Assembly (NCBI GenBank): GCA_963737445.1 | Contig: CAVTSO010000015.1 | Coordinates: 1-64,000, forward strand | Direction of reading: 5' to 3' | Length of the DNA: 64,000 nucleotides | From: JAICYJ01 sp963737445 | Lineage (GTDB): Bacteria; Actinomycetota; Thermoleophilia; Gaiellales; JAICJC01 | Part shown: piece after piece, positions 35,915 to 44,805 of the stretch | Position numbering within the stretch: position 1 is the stretch's first letter | Layout: every line of letters starts with the position of its first letter | Made by a program: the position numbers and the translations under genes | The notes under the pieces: generated by a model | Told to the model about the DNA's origin: nothing | Database searches by the model: none | Seen by the model: the letters and a program-made list of their open reading frames with translations, nothing else

Positions 35915-36475
35915 GTTCGCTACCGCTGCATGCTGAAGATGCGCGTATCCAACCCCACCCTGTCGAACATAGTGGAACGGTTTGACGGCATGGAGAGCCT
36001 GGCTGCTACACCGTCTGATACATCGAGTTGGGATCTCGATGCACATCCCCGCCCTTTCTGTGGACCGGATCTGGATTCCGTGTACTACCGTAGACCGCGG
36101 TCAATGTCTACCCGGATGCGCCGCACGACGCCATGAGTGTTCGGCTTGATAGAGGTCGTCTCGCCATCCCCGTGACGGAATCGGCTGACGGGTCGGGGAG
36201 CGACGCGGGGAGCGCCGCCTTCCTGAGACCGCATGCAGCGCGCACCGTGTGCGCGCGTTGACGCGAGAGGGGATGACGCGCCCCGACCACCGATCCGAAC
36301 GAGCTCGCATACTCGCCCCGCATTGAACCGACCTTCACTGAAGGACAGGCATTATGCACAGTCGCTGGCAGCCCTCGGGGGCTGCCGGTCTTCCCGCGGA
36401 GCTCAGCGTCGGTTCGTCTCCACCCTCAATCCCATTCACACTCAATTAGTTGTAGAGTAGTGTGCACGTTCGAGC
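35915..36475. other. Gene-free left end of the island
   Basis: About 560 bases without a supportable gene and without recognisable integrase motifs. Its last part (36430-36475) is AT-rich (ATTAGTTGTAGAGTAGTGTGCAC) and probably holds the promoter and operator of the first arsR. Confidence 0.45.
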
Positions 36476-36496
36476 GTGACCCGCTATGAGATTCTC

Positions 36497-36850
36497 ATGA
36501 GCATTCCGTCCCCACTGTCCGATCAGCTCGTCGAAGTCATCGCTGAGCGTTTTCGCGTGATCGGCGAGCCGATGAGAATCAAGCTGCTCGACCGGCTGCG
36601 CAGTGGCGAGGCGTCGGTCGGCGAGCTTTCGGAGTCGCTCGGCGCGGGACAGCAAAATGTCTCCCGCCATCTGAATGTGCTGCACGCTGCCGGCATCCTC
36701 AGCCGCCGCAAGGAGGGCACGCGCGTCCTCTATGCGATCAGCGACGACAGCGTCTTCGCCCTCTGCGAAACGGTCTGCGGATCGCTGCACGAGACGGTCG
36801 CCGAACTCGCTGCGCTCCTCGACTCCGCCACCGGCCCTTCGTCGAGATGA
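36497..36850 (+). CDS. ArsR-family repressor, copy 1
   Basis: A 117-residue winged helix-turn-helix protein: MRIKLLDRLRSGEASVGELSESLGAG, recognition helix QQNVSRHLNVLHAAGIL, wing RRKEGTRVLYAI, and a last helix with LCETVCGSL. The two Cys spaced C-x3-C in that helix are shared with copy 2 at 39509 and could bind a metal or form a persulfide/disulfide sensor. A GTG at 36476 is an alternative start, but the conserved part begins after 36497. Confidence 0.85.
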   Translation: MSIPSPLSDQLVEVIAERFRVIGEPMRIKLLDRLRSGEASVGELSESLGAGQQNVSRHLNVLHAAGILSRRKEGTRVLYAISDDSVFALCETVCGSLHETVAELAALLDSATGPSSR

Positions 36851-36926
36851 TCTCCGACTCGGGCGCGGGCCTGTACGCGTGCAAGGCGTCGGTCGATCTG
36901 TCCGGGCTCGACCGTGACGACATGAC

Positions 36927-37682
36927 TTAGATCCGCTCGACTGCGCGGGTGATGCGCTCCTGCGCCTCGTGCGCGAGGGGTTCCAGGTCGGGATTATCGG
37001 CGAGCTTGAGCGCCGCGGCGGGCTCCATCGCAGCGACGTGGGTCTGCTCCCCATGACTGCGGACGACGACGTTGCATGGCAGCAGCACTCCGAGGTCGGG
37101 CTCGATGTCGAGTCCCTTGCTCGCCAGATTGGGGTTGCATGCGCCGAGGATCACGTAGGCAGCGACGTCCAGATCCAGCTTCTGCTTGAGCGTGGCCTGA
37201 ACGTCGATCTCCGTGAGCACGCCGAAGCCCTCGGCGGCCAGCTCCTCGCGGATGCGGCCGACGACGTGGTCGAACGGCTGATCGAGGTCTCGGGTGATCG
37301 CATAGTTGGTGGTGGTCGTCGTCGTCATCGTGTACCTCCGATTGCTCGTTCGGGTGTGTTGCGACGGAGTCGTCATGTCGCCGTCGGCGCAGGCCGCGAT
37401 GACTTCCAGCTCGGTGGGTGCGAACTTGTCGATATGGGCTTGAACGCGCGCCATCCGCGGCTTGAACTCGGGAGACGTCTTCCATCCGCGGATGGCGTCG
37501 ATGCTGTCCCATTCGACGAAGCTGACGAATCGCTCGGGATCACGCAGATCGCGTGCCAGGATGGCCCTGCCGGCTCCCGGCATCGTGCTCGCCCAGTCCG
37601 AGAACTCGATCCAGGCTTGGACGAACTCGTCCTCGTGGCTGGGGAACGGCTTCCAGGATCCGGTTGTGTATGCGTCTGTCAC
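36927..37682 (-). CDS. ABM monooxygenase-like domain fused to DUF302
   Basis: One open frame of 251 residues. Residues 1-100 are an antibiotic-biosynthesis-monooxygenase (ABM) fold with WIEFSDWASTMPGAGRAILARD and FVSFVEWDSIDAIRGWKTSPEF. Residues 119-251 are a complete DUF302 domain (FDHVVGRIREELAAEGFGVLTEIDVQATL, YVILGACNPNLASKGL, GVLLPCNVVVRSHGEQTHV). A strong ribosome site and ATG lie at the domain border (ATG 37328), so DUF302 can be made alone and the fusion may be a recent loss of a stop. DUF302 proteins often accompany sulfide-oxidising genes; the next gene upstream is SQR-like. Confidence 0.8.
   Translation of the reverse strand: MTDAYTTGSWKPFPSHEDEFVQAWIEFSDWASTMPGAGRAILARDLRDPERFVSFVEWDSIDAIRGWKTSPEFKPRMARVQAHIDKFAPTELEVIAACADGDMTTPSQHTRTSNRRYTMTTTTTTNYAITRDLDQPFDHVVGRIREELAAEGFGVLTEIDVQATLKQKLDLDVAAYVILGACNPNLASKGLDIEPDLGVLLPCNVVVRSHGEQTHVAAMEPAAALKLADNPDLEPLAHEAQERITRAVERI
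37335..37339 (-). promoter_or_regulatory. Internal ribosome binding site before DUF302
   Basis: GGAGG on the minus strand, six bases before ATG 37328, inside the fused ABM-DUF302 frame. The linker upstream (PSQHTRTSNRRYT) looks like former non-coding sequence. It implies a separate 133-residue DUF302 product. Confidence 0.6.
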
Positions 37683-37686
37683 AGGT

Positions 37687-38922
37687 CTACACCACCAGCG
37701 ATCCGCGCTTGCGTGCTGCGAGAAAGACTCGCTCGAAGGCGACCTTGGCCCAGTGGGCCTGTGGGCCGGCCATCACGTGAGTGTGCTTGCCGCCGCCCAG
37801 CACGCGATCGGTCTTGATTGCCATTCCGGTGTTGCCGGCGTCGAGGATACAGATCGCGCCCAGCTCGTCGACGGGGATGTGGACGTGATCGCCCCCTTCG
37901 AGGTCGGCGGCGATGTTCTGAGCCGCGACCTTCGCCATGTGCTCGCTCATGTGGCCGGTCTTCGGCACGCCGCTCGGCACCAGCGTGGGCTTGGGCGGCG
38001 CGATCGCGATGTCGACGCCGGCGGCAAACACGGCCGGGTGATCCGGGTGGCGGTACTCGTCGGTGACGGGGATGAAGCCAGCCGGGTTTCCGAGTCCCTC
38101 CGTCCTGGTGACGGCGTCGACGCCCGCGAACGGAGGCACGACCATCGAGAACCCGAACGGGAGCACCTCTCCGCTCCCCAGCCGCATCTCACCGTCACCC
38201 ACGGATTCGATCGTCGTGTTTGGGATCCCGCGGATCCCCAGCTTGTCGAAGAACTTCTCGACGCGCTTCTCCGAATCACCGACCCCGCCAAGGCCGAAGT
38301 GGCCGAGGAAGGGCTCGGCGGTGATGAACGTGACCGGGTGATCCGAGAGCCCCGCCTTCTCGAGCTGGTGGCGCGTGTTCAGCAGGAACTCGTACGAGGC
38401 GCCGAAGCAGGATCCGCCCTGTGCGGTGCCGACCACGACCGGCCCGGGGTTCTCGAGGAACTGCTGCCACGCCTTGCGAGTCTTCATGGCGTGATCGAGC
38501 GTGCACACCGACTGGGTGTTTCCCTGCTCCGGACCGAGTCCGGGAATCTTCTCGAAGGCCAGTCGCGGGCCGGTCGCGATCACGATCCGGTCGTACGCGA
38601 TCTCGCCGTGATCAGTGACCACGGTCTGGCCGTCGAGGTCGAAGCGCTCCGCTGACGCGTTGATGAACGTGATGTCCCGCCGCTCATACATCGGTGCGAG
38701 CGGGAACGTGATGTCCTCACCGTCCCGCTTGCCGAACGGCACCCAGATCAACGACGGCACGAAGGTGAAGTAGCCACGCCGATCGATCACTGTGACATCG
38801 GCCCGATCCTTCAGCCGCTTCTTCGCCTCGAGCGCCGCCGTCAGGCCTGCAAAGCTCGACCCGACCACGACCACCCTGTGGCGCCGGGAACCGTTACTCG
38901 CTGGTGTGGATGATGTGCCCAT
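37687..38922 (-). CDS. Sulfide:quinone oxidoreductase-like flavoprotein
   Basis: A 411-residue FAD enzyme. It has the FAD motif VVVVGSSFAGLTAALEA, IDRRGYFTFVPSLIWV and the second dinucleotide block IVIATGPRLAF. Candidate catalytic cysteines lie in GGSCFGASYEFLL and GAICILDAGNTGMA, as in SQR-type enzymes that oxidise sulfide to polysulfide and reduce quinone. Immediately upstream of ABM-DUF302 (4-base gap), probably in one operon. Membrane-associated by family; no signal peptide. Confidence 0.83.
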   Translation of the reverse strand: MGTSSTPASNGSRRHRVVVVGSSFAGLTAALEAKKRLKDRADVTVIDRRGYFTFVPSLIWVPFGKRDGEDITFPLAPMYERRDITFINASAERFDLDGQTVVTDHGEIAYDRIVIATGPRLAFEKIPGLGPEQGNTQSVCTLDHAMKTRKAWQQFLENPGPVVVGTAQGGSCFGASYEFLLNTRHQLEKAGLSDHPVTFITAEPFLGHFGLGGVGDSEKRVEKFFDKLGIRGIPNTTIESVGDGEMRLGSGEVLPFGFSMVVPPFAGVDAVTRTEGLGNPAGFIPVTDEYRHPDHPAVFAAGVDIAIAPPKPTLVPSGVPKTGHMSEHMAKVAAQNIAADLEGGDHVHIPVDELGAICILDAGNTGMAIKTDRVLGGGKHTHVMAGPQAHWAKVAFERVFLAARKRGSLVV

Positions 38923-39018
38923 GATTCCTCCTACCGCTGCTCATTGCAGGGTATGGCTCAGCCGTTCGCGTTCGCGACGGGGTTTTCTCTGAACTCGAGC
39001 CGTGGAAACCCGAACGCC

Positions 39019-39429
39019 TCATGCCGGTCCGCTCGTCCGCTGCGACGTTGTGACGTCATCGACGAGACTCAGCGACTCGGCGATCCGCTCTGCGTCGGCG
39101 CGGGTCCGCGCGCGCTGGCTGACCAGTGCGCGACCGAGCGGGTCGAGCACAGCAACCTCATAGCCACGGCCCAGCCGGCGCTTGATCCGCACCCACGGCG
39201 CGTGATCATCCTGGCCGATCCGCTCAAGGCCTCCTATTCGAGCCAAGCCGAGGAGCTGGTTGAGGCCGCCCAGATGCTGATCGTCGATGGTGATCTGCGG
39301 CATCGACCGGACGATCCCGAAGCGTCGAGGGAACGCTGACATCGGCTGCTCCTGGTAGCGGATCTGGAAGCGATCGAGCACCGCCTTTGCCTGCGTGCAG
39401 GCGGGACACGATGACCCGTACACCGCCAC
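39019..39429 (-). CDS. Glutaredoxin-like protein
   Basis: About 136 residues. The N-terminal 75 are a glutaredoxin fold with active site VYGSSCPACTQAKAVLDRF (CPAC) and the cis-Pro segment RSMPQITIDDQHLGGLNQLLGL. About 55 C-terminal residues (VRIKRRLGRGYEVAVLDPLGRALVSQRARTRADAERIAESL) are an extension of unknown role. The start is uncertain: ATG 39489 would leave only 19 bases to the divergent arsR, so the GTG at 39429 (VAVYGSSC) is preferred. Confidence 0.78.
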   Translation of the reverse strand: MAVYGSSCPACTQAKAVLDRFQIRYQEQPMSAFPRRFGIVRSMPQITIDDQHLGGLNQLLGLARIGGLERIGQDDHAPWVRIKRRLGRGYEVAVLDPLGRALVSQRARTRADAERIAESLSLVDDVTTSQRTSGPA

Positions 39430-39508
39430 CCGGGAAACCGGGGGCGGTCGATCATTGCACGATAGACCATTGTTCGCTTGTACAATCATAGAGTGGTACA
39501 ATAGCACA
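39430..39508. promoter_or_regulatory. Divergent promoter/operator of arsR copy 2
   Basis: AT-rich stretch between the glutaredoxin-like gene and arsR, with TTGTACAAT (39478-39486) and a second TACAAT at 39497-39502, and CATTG/CAATG half-sites around. TTGTAC/GTACAA symmetry is a plausible ArsR binding site overlapping both promoters. Confidence 0.4.
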
Positions 39509-39871
39509 ATGATGATCACAGAGGAACTCCGAAGCCCCACTCCGCCTCCGCTCTCGGAACCCCTGGTCGATGCCATCGCAACGCGATTCCGGGTGATCAG
39601 CGAGCCGATGCGGATCAGGTTGCTGGAACGGCTGCGAGCCGGAGAGGCCTCGGTCGGGGAGCTGGCAGACGCGCTCGGCGCCGGCCAGCAGAACATCTCT
39701 CGCCACCTCAACGTCCTGCATGCGGCTGGCATCGTCCACCGCCGGAAGGACGGCACCCGAGTCATCTACTCGATCGGCGATCGCAGCGTGTTCGCGCTCT
39801 GCGAGGTCGCATGCGGCTCGCTGCGGTCGACCTACGCTCAGCTGGCGGCGTTGCTCCAGCAAACCCCCTAG
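39509..39871 (+). CDS. ArsR-family repressor, copy 2
   Basis: A 120-residue winged helix-turn-helix protein closely related to copy 1 at 36497 (MRIRLLERLRAGEASVGEL, QQNISRHLNVLHAAGI, FALCEVACGSL). Both keep the C-x3-C pair in the last helix, the likely sensing site. It heads an apparent operon with DUF2892 and the MMPL exporter and is divergent from the glutaredoxin-like gene. ATGATG start; either ATG is possible. Confidence 0.87.
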   Translation: MMITEELRSPTPPPLSEPLVDAIATRFRVISEPMRIRLLERLRAGEASVGELADALGAGQQNISRHLNVLHAAGIVHRRKDGTRVIYSIGDRSVFALCEVACGSLRSTYAQLAALLQQTP

Positions 39872-39886
39872 CAAAGGATCTTCGTG

Positions 39887-40117
39887 ATGACCACCCAGCA
39901 CACATCCACACGGCCGCCGCTCGAGCTCGTCCTGTTCGCGATGGCCGGCACCGTCACACTGGTCAGCGTCCTGCTGGCCCTGTTGGTCAGCCCCTGGTTC
40001 CTGCTCCTCACCGCGTTCGTCGGGGTCAGCGAATGGCTGTACGTCCTCGTCGGTGACTGCCCCTCCTCGCTGGTGTTGCGCAAGGCATTCCATCTCCAGT
40101 CGGGAGCCGGACGATGA
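39887..40117 (+). CDS. DUF2892-type small membrane protein
   Basis: A 76-residue protein with two membrane helices (LELVLFAMAGTVTLVSVLLALL, PWFLLLTAFVGVSEWLYVLV) and a conserved GDCPSSLVLRKAF tail containing one Cys. The family often accompanies rhodaneses and sulfur-stress genes. AAAGGA precedes ATG 39887. Its end overlaps the MMPL start by four bases. Confidence 0.8.
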   Translation: MTTQHTSTRPPLELVLFAMAGTVTLVSVLLALLVSPWFLLLTAFVGVSEWLYVLVGDCPSSLVLRKAFHLQSGAGR

Positions 40118-42225
40118 GCGCCGTCGGGCCGATCGGCCGCCTCGGCCGTCTCACCGCCACCCATGTGCGGACAGTGGTGCTGGCGTGGGTTGTGCTCGCC
40201 ATCGGGCTTGGCGCGCTCGCGCCGCGTGTCGAGACAGCGCTGTCGGGAGCAGGATGGGAAGCGACGGGGTCTCAGTCCGTGAAGGCGCGCTCACTCGTGC
40301 AGCAGCACTTTTCCGGCAACAGCTCCAGCGCGCTTTGGGTGGTCGTCCACTCGCCCAGCCTGCGCCCATCCGACCCCGCCTTTGCAGCCACGCTCAGCCG
40401 CGTCGAGAAGACCCTTGGAGCAGACCCCGCGATCGCGTCCGTCACCGCACCTCGCCCGGGAGCCTCGATCTCCCGCGACGGACATACGGCGATCGTCCTG
40501 GGCGGCGCGGCGCGCAGCCCGAAAGAGATGGTCAGCGCCGCCGAGCGGCTGAAGGGCCAGCTCGCCAAGGCCGACACCGGTGACATCTCGGTCAACACGA
40601 CCGGCGCGTCCGCCATGTGGTCGGATTTCAACACCGCCAACCGCACCGCGATGATGAGGTCCGAGCTGTTCAGCTGGCCGGTCACGCTCGCCATCCTCGT
40701 GCTCGCCTTCGGATCGCTGGTTGCAGCCGGCCTACCGCTGATGCTCACGATCACCGGCCTCGTCGCCAGCGCCGGCGTGCTCTTTCTGGGCACGCAGATC
40801 GCCGACATCTCGATCTGGGCGATGAACTTCGCGCTCATGTTCGCCCTCGCCCTGGGAATCGACTATGCGCTGTTCATCGTCGCCCGCTATCGCGCCGCCC
40901 TGTTCGGCACCGGCCTCTCGTCGGTCGAGGCAGCAGCCGTGACGATGGACACTGCCGGCAAGGCGGTGCTCTTCTCCGGCCTCACCGTGCTGGTCTCGCT
41001 GTCCGCCGTCATGCTCGTCCCCAGCCCTGCCTTCCGGTCGATGGCGCTCGGCATCATGGTGTCGGTGATCTTCGTGCTGGCAGCCGCACTCACCCTGCTT
41101 CCAGCAGTGCTCGCCTGGCTCGGCCCCCGCGTCGACCGCCTGTCGCTGTCCTGGGTGCACTCGGGCGAGCACCGCTCGCCGCGCTTCGCGGCCTGGGCCG
41201 AGCGGCTCTGGCGCCAGCCCTACGCCTTCGGCGGAGCAGCCCTGGCGATCCTGCTCGCACTGGCCGTGCCCATCGTCGGACTGCGCACGGGCATGCCTTC
41301 CATCAAGGTTGTCCCCACGGGCGACACATCGCGCGTCGGCTACAGCCAGGTACAGAGCGCATTCGGCGCCGGTGCGCCCGGCGCGCTGCAGATCGTCACA
41401 CCGGCCTCGCGGGCCGCCGCGGTGTCAGCCGCCGTCAAGGCCGACCCGGGCATCGCCGCCGTCATGCCGACCCAACCTGATCGGGCTGGAAATCTGGCCT
41501 TGATCCAGGCCGTGCCCTCCACCGGGCCATCCGACCCGGCCGTCGGACAGACCATCGACCGACTCCGCTCGAGCCTGCCGGAAGGCACCCTGCTCGGAGG
41601 CTCGGTGGCCGAAAACCATGACCTCGAAAAGGCGCTCTCGCGCGCCACCCCATGGGTTATCGGCGTCGTCCTCACGCTCGGCTTCGCGCTGCTGCTGGTC
41701 GCGCTGCAGGCGCCCATCATCGCACTGGTCGGCGTGCTCACCAACCTGCTTGCCACAGGGGCCGCGTTCGGCGTCGCCCGCCTGATCTTTCAGAACGGTC
41801 ACGGCGCCGGCTTCCTCGGGTTCGAATCCCAGGGATTCCTCGACGCCTGGGGACCGGTGTTCTTCTTCGCCATGATCTTCGCCATCTCGATGGACTACAC
41901 CGTCTTCCTGCTCGCCTCGGCCAAGGAGCACCACGACCGATCGGGCGATCCCCGCGACGCGATGATCGGCGGCGTCGCCCACTCCGGCCGTGTCATCCTT
42001 GCCGCCGCGGGCGTGATGGTCGCCGTGTTCTTCACATTCGCCCTGTCCGGACCTCTCCCACCCAAGGAGATGGGAATCATCCTCGGCGTGGCCGTCCTGC
42101 TCGACGCCCTGCTGGTGCGACTGATCATCATCCCCGTCGCCCTCCGCCTGCTCGGCAAATGGGCCTGGTGGCTACCCCGCTGGGCCGACCGACTCCTCCC
42201 CGACGTCACCTTCGGACACTCCTGA
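40114..42225 (+). CDS. MMPL/RND-family membrane transporter
   Basis: A 703-residue exporter with about 12 helices in two repeats, each opening with a large extracytoplasmic domain. Helix 4 of repeat 1 carries the proton-relay ALGIDYALFIVARYR; repeat 2 has FAISMDYTVFLLASAKEHH. Family members export lipids, drugs or other hydrophobic compounds using the proton gradient. It is coupled to DUF2892 and downstream of an ArsR repressor, so its export may answer the same stress. Confidence 0.92.
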   Translation: MSAVGPIGRLGRLTATHVRTVVLAWVVLAIGLGALAPRVETALSGAGWEATGSQSVKARSLVQQHFSGNSSSALWVVVHSPSLRPSDPAFAATLSRVEKTLGADPAIASVTAPRPGASISRDGHTAIVLGGAARSPKEMVSAAERLKGQLAKADTGDISVNTTGASAMWSDFNTANRTAMMRSELFSWPVTLAILVLAFGSLVAAGLPLMLTITGLVASAGVLFLGTQIADISIWAMNFALMFALALGIDYALFIVARYRAALFGTGLSSVEAAAVTMDTAGKAVLFSGLTVLVSLSAVMLVPSPAFRSMALGIMVSVIFVLAAALTLLPAVLAWLGPRVDRLSLSWVHSGEHRSPRFAAWAERLWRQPYAFGGAALAILLALAVPIVGLRTGMPSIKVVPTGDTSRVGYSQVQSAFGAGAPGALQIVTPASRAAAVSAAVKADPGIAAVMPTQPDRAGNLALIQAVPSTGPSDPAVGQTIDRLRSSLPEGTLLGGSVAENHDLEKALSRATPWVIGVVLTLGFALLLVALQAPIIALVGVLTNLLATGAAFGVARLIFQNGHGAGFLGFESQGFLDAWGPVFFFAMIFAISMDYTVFLLASAKEHHDRSGDPRDAMIGGVAHSGRVILAAAGVMVAVFFTFALSGPLPPKEMGIILGVAVLLDALLVRLIIIPVALRLLGKWAWWLPRWADRLLPDVTFGHS

Positions 42226-42412
42226 TCGTGCCAGCGCGTTTGGCCTAGGGCCACTTCGCCAAGGAACGCGGGCGAGCCAACCGGAGGCTCAGCCGAAACC
42301 GACATCACCGCGACGTCTTGCGGGTCTTCCGAAGCGCGGCTGGGGGCTCGCACCGATGTGGGGCCCCTGCTCCGGGCCTACGGTGAACGTCAGTCAGCAA
42401 ATCGGAGGCGAC

Positions 42413-43246
42413 ATGCACCCAACCACACACCAGAACCTGCAGAAGACCATGCGCGACGAGGCATTCGCCTGTCGCCGGTACATCCTCGATGCCCGCGAGG
42501 CGCGATCCTCCGGTGACGCTCGACTCGCCGACCTGTTCGATGCGCTGGCCGACTCCGCTGTGGTCGATGCGTTGATGGAGAAGGAGGATCGTGCCGGGCT
42601 CGCCGCGAGCGTGCGCGACGCCATCGCCTTCGAGGCGCGAGGAGCAGGCGAGACGTACGATCTGTTCGAGCGGCAGGCCCGTGCCGTTGGAGACGACGAG
42701 ATCGCTGATCTGTTCGGCGAAGTCCGCGCCACCAAGGAACAGCGTTGGACACGGTTGGCGGCTGCGCTCGGCTCGATCGAGGCATCCGTGCCGAAACCCC
42801 ATCGGATCCTGGTGATCGCGAACGAGTCGTGCCAGGGCAGTGGGCTCTGCGATGAGCTGACGTATCGCGCCGGCCGGATCCCCTCCGAGGTCTTCGTCGT
42901 CGCCCCCGCGCTCACCCGAAGCCGCCTCCACTACCTGGCCTCTGACCTCGACCGCGAGACCGAGCAGGCCGCCGAGCGGATCGACACGCTGCGACGCGAG
43001 CTCGATCACCACCACATTCCGATGTCGGGTCGGGTCGGTGACGCGAACCCTCTCGTCGCAATCGAGGACGCGCTGCGTGAGTTCCCGGCCGACGAGATCG
43101 TCATCGCCACGCACCCACACGACCAGTCGGGATGGCTCGAACGAAACGTCGTCCACGAGGCGCGGGAACGGTTCGATCCCCTGCTGATCACCCATGTGAT
43201 CGTGGATCCCAACTACCAGCGCGGAGCCCTCCTGCCCGGAGACTGA
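42413..43246 (+). CDS. Ferritin-like helical domain fused to a USP-like domain
   Basis: A 277-residue protein. Residues 1-125 form four helices resembling rubrerythrin/DUF2202-type bundles (TMRDEAFACRRYILDAREAR, LADLFDALADSAVVDALMEKE, AIAFEARGAGETYDLFERQA), with scattered Glu/His candidates for iron. Residues 135-277 resemble a universal-stress-protein fold (HRILVIANESCQGSGLCDEL, PADEIVIATHPHDQSGWLERNVVHEARE). A joint iron/oxidative-stress role is inferred. GGAGG precedes ATG 42413. Last gene of the island. Confidence 0.65.
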   Translation: MHPTTHQNLQKTMRDEAFACRRYILDAREARSSGDARLADLFDALADSAVVDALMEKEDRAGLAASVRDAIAFEARGAGETYDLFERQARAVGDDEIADLFGEVRATKEQRWTRLAAALGSIEASVPKPHRILVIANESCQGSGLCDELTYRAGRIPSEVFVVAPALTRSRLHYLASDLDRETEQAAERIDTLRRELDHHHIPMSGRVGDANPLVAIEDALREFPADEIVIATHPHDQSGWLERNVVHEARERFDPLLITHVIVDPNYQRGALLPGD

Positions 43247-43387
43247 AAGGCGCGGGATCACCCTCGGATCTCAGGATCACTCGACGCTGGCGAGGCGAAA
43301 TCCGTCCGGCCGAGTTCACGCAAGCTGCTACCACGGCTGCTACCACGCCGCCCGTCGGCGATCCCCCCGGCCAGCCCAAGAAACGCC

Positions 43388-43412
43388 GAAAGCCGCTCAA
43401 CCAAGCGGCTTC
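43388..43412 (-). terminator. Terminator of tRNA-Leu
   Basis: On the minus strand AGCCGCT and AGCGGCT pair around a six-base loop, followed by TTCGGCGTTTCTT, nine bases after the tRNA 3' end. A typical rho-independent hairpin. Confidence 0.7.
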
Positions 43413-43420
43413 CGGGGCAT

Positions 43421-43505
<85 letters not shown>

Positions 43506-43520
43506 GAGGGCCGCCTGAGT

Positions 43521-43742
43521 CTACAGCAGGAATCCGAGCACGATCCCGTTCGCCGCAAACAGGATCGCCACCAGGACGGTGAGGCGGTTCAGGTTCCGCT
43601 CCATCACGGCGGTGCCGCCGAAGCTGCTCTGGCCGGGGTTGAACATGCCGGACAGCCCGGCATCCTTGCCGGAGTGCATCAGCACCAGCACGATCAGCAG
43701 CCCTGCCAGGATCATCTGCGTGAACGAGAACAGGAACGCCAT
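43521..43742 (-). CDS. secG: Preprotein translocase subunit SecG
   Basis: A 73-residue two-helix membrane protein of the SecYEG channel. The first helix is FLFSFTQMILAGLLIVLVLMHSG, the conserved loop GKDAGLSGMFNPGQSSFGGTAVMERNLNRLTVLVAIL leads into the second. The loop's G-L-S-G-M-F and Arg-Leu-Thr are SecG hallmarks. Lies between tRNA-Leu and selD on the same strand. Confidence 0.93.
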   Translation of the reverse strand: MAFLFSFTQMILAGLLIVLVLMHSGKDAGLSGMFNPGQSSFGGTAVMERNLNRLTVLVAILFAANGIVLGFLL

Positions 43743-43747
43743 GGATC

Positions 43748-44761
43748 TCAGTCTACCAACACGGTTCCGGGCGCCCCGCCGCCCAGCTCGCCCACCACAG
43801 GCCACCCCAGCCGCTTTGCGTCGGCCGGCGAAACCGCGGCCAGCAGCCCGCCCGACGTCTGCGCGTCACAGGCGATCAGCCGCTCCACCTCGTCCAGGTG
43901 CTCGCCGAACGTCGCGTAGGCCTCGGCCGCCTCCAGGTTGGCGCGCGTGCCGCCCGGCACCACCCCGCTCTCCGCGAGCTCGCGCACGCCCGGCAGCAGC
44001 GGCATCGCCTCCATCCGCAGCCGTGCCTGCAGGCCCGACCCGGCCGCGAGCTCGCGGGCGTGCCCGACCAGCCCGAACCCGGTCACGTCGGTGACCGCGC
44101 TGGGCGCAAGCTCCCGCAGCCGCGCCGCTGCCCGGTCGTTCAGCGTCGTCATCGACTCCACCGCGGCCTCCACCACGCTGGGCTCTGCCTGCTGCCGCTT
44201 GATCGCTGTTGCGACGATCCCGGTGCCGATCCGCTTGCTGAAAACCAGCGCATCGCCCGGCCGCCCGCCCCTGTTCGTCCAGATCCGGTCGGGGTGCGCG
44301 AACCCGGTCACCGCCATCCCGTACTTGGGCTCGGGGTCGTCGATCGAGTGGCCGCCGGCGATCGCCACTCCCGCGGCCTCCGCCACCTCCGCGCCGCCCC
44401 GCAGGATCTCGCCGAGCAGCTCCATCGGCAGTGCCTTCGGGAAGGCCACCATGTTCAGAGCGAACGCCGGCGTCGCACCCATCGCGTAGATGTCGGAGAT
44501 GGCGTTGGTGGCGGCGATCCGCCCGAACGTGTACGGGTCGTCGACCAGCGGTGTGAAGAAGTCGATGGTCGTGACCACGGCCAGCTCATCGGACACGCGC
44601 CAGACCGCCGCGTCGTCCAGAGACTCGTTTCCGACCAGCAGCTGCGGCGGTCGCGCGGCCGCCGGCAGCCCGGCCAGCACCTGCGACAGCGAGCCGGCGG
44701 GCAGCTTGCATGCGCAGCCGGCGCCGTGCGAGAGCTCTGTCAGCCGGATCTGGGTCGCCAC
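43748..44761 (-). CDS. selD: Selenide, water dikinase
   Basis: A 337-residue enzyme that makes selenophosphate from selenide and ATP for selenocysteine or selenouridine. Motifs are SHGAGCACKLPAG with catalytic Cys15 (not Sec), GNESLDDAAVWRV, DFFTPLVDDPYTFGRIAATNAISDIYAMG, AGGHSIDDPEPKYG and the C-terminal DAQTSGGLLAAV. GTG start. Its presence implies a selenium pathway elsewhere in the genome; no selA, selB or selC is in this window. Confidence 0.95.
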   Translation of the reverse strand: MATQIRLTELSHGAGCACKLPAGSLSQVLAGLPAAARPPQLLVGNESLDDAAVWRVSDELAVVTTIDFFTPLVDDPYTFGRIAATNAISDIYAMGATPAFALNMVAFPKALPMELLGEILRGGAEVAEAAGVAIAGGHSIDDPEPKYGMAVTGFAHPDRIWTNRGGRPGDALVFSKRIGTGIVATAIKRQQAEPSVVEAAVESMTTLNDRAAARLRELAPSAVTDVTGFGLVGHARELAAGSGLQARLRMEAMPLLPGVRELAESGVVPGGTRANLEAAEAYATFGEHLDEVERLIACDAQTSGGLLAAVSPADAKRLGWPVVGELGGGAPGTVLVD

Positions 44762-44805
44762 CCCCTAAGCGTACCGGGGCGGGGGTGCAGCACTATGCTC
44801 ATGGC

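Noticed and set aside
35858..35940. A second complete tRNA-Leu
   Set aside because: The 5' half (acceptor 5' strand, D arm, anticodon 5' stem) is absent; only the 3' half matches.
43320..43345. Tandem GCTGCTACCACG beside the tRNA
   Set aside because: Two copies only; too short to call an element, although it may be a leftover of the attachment region.
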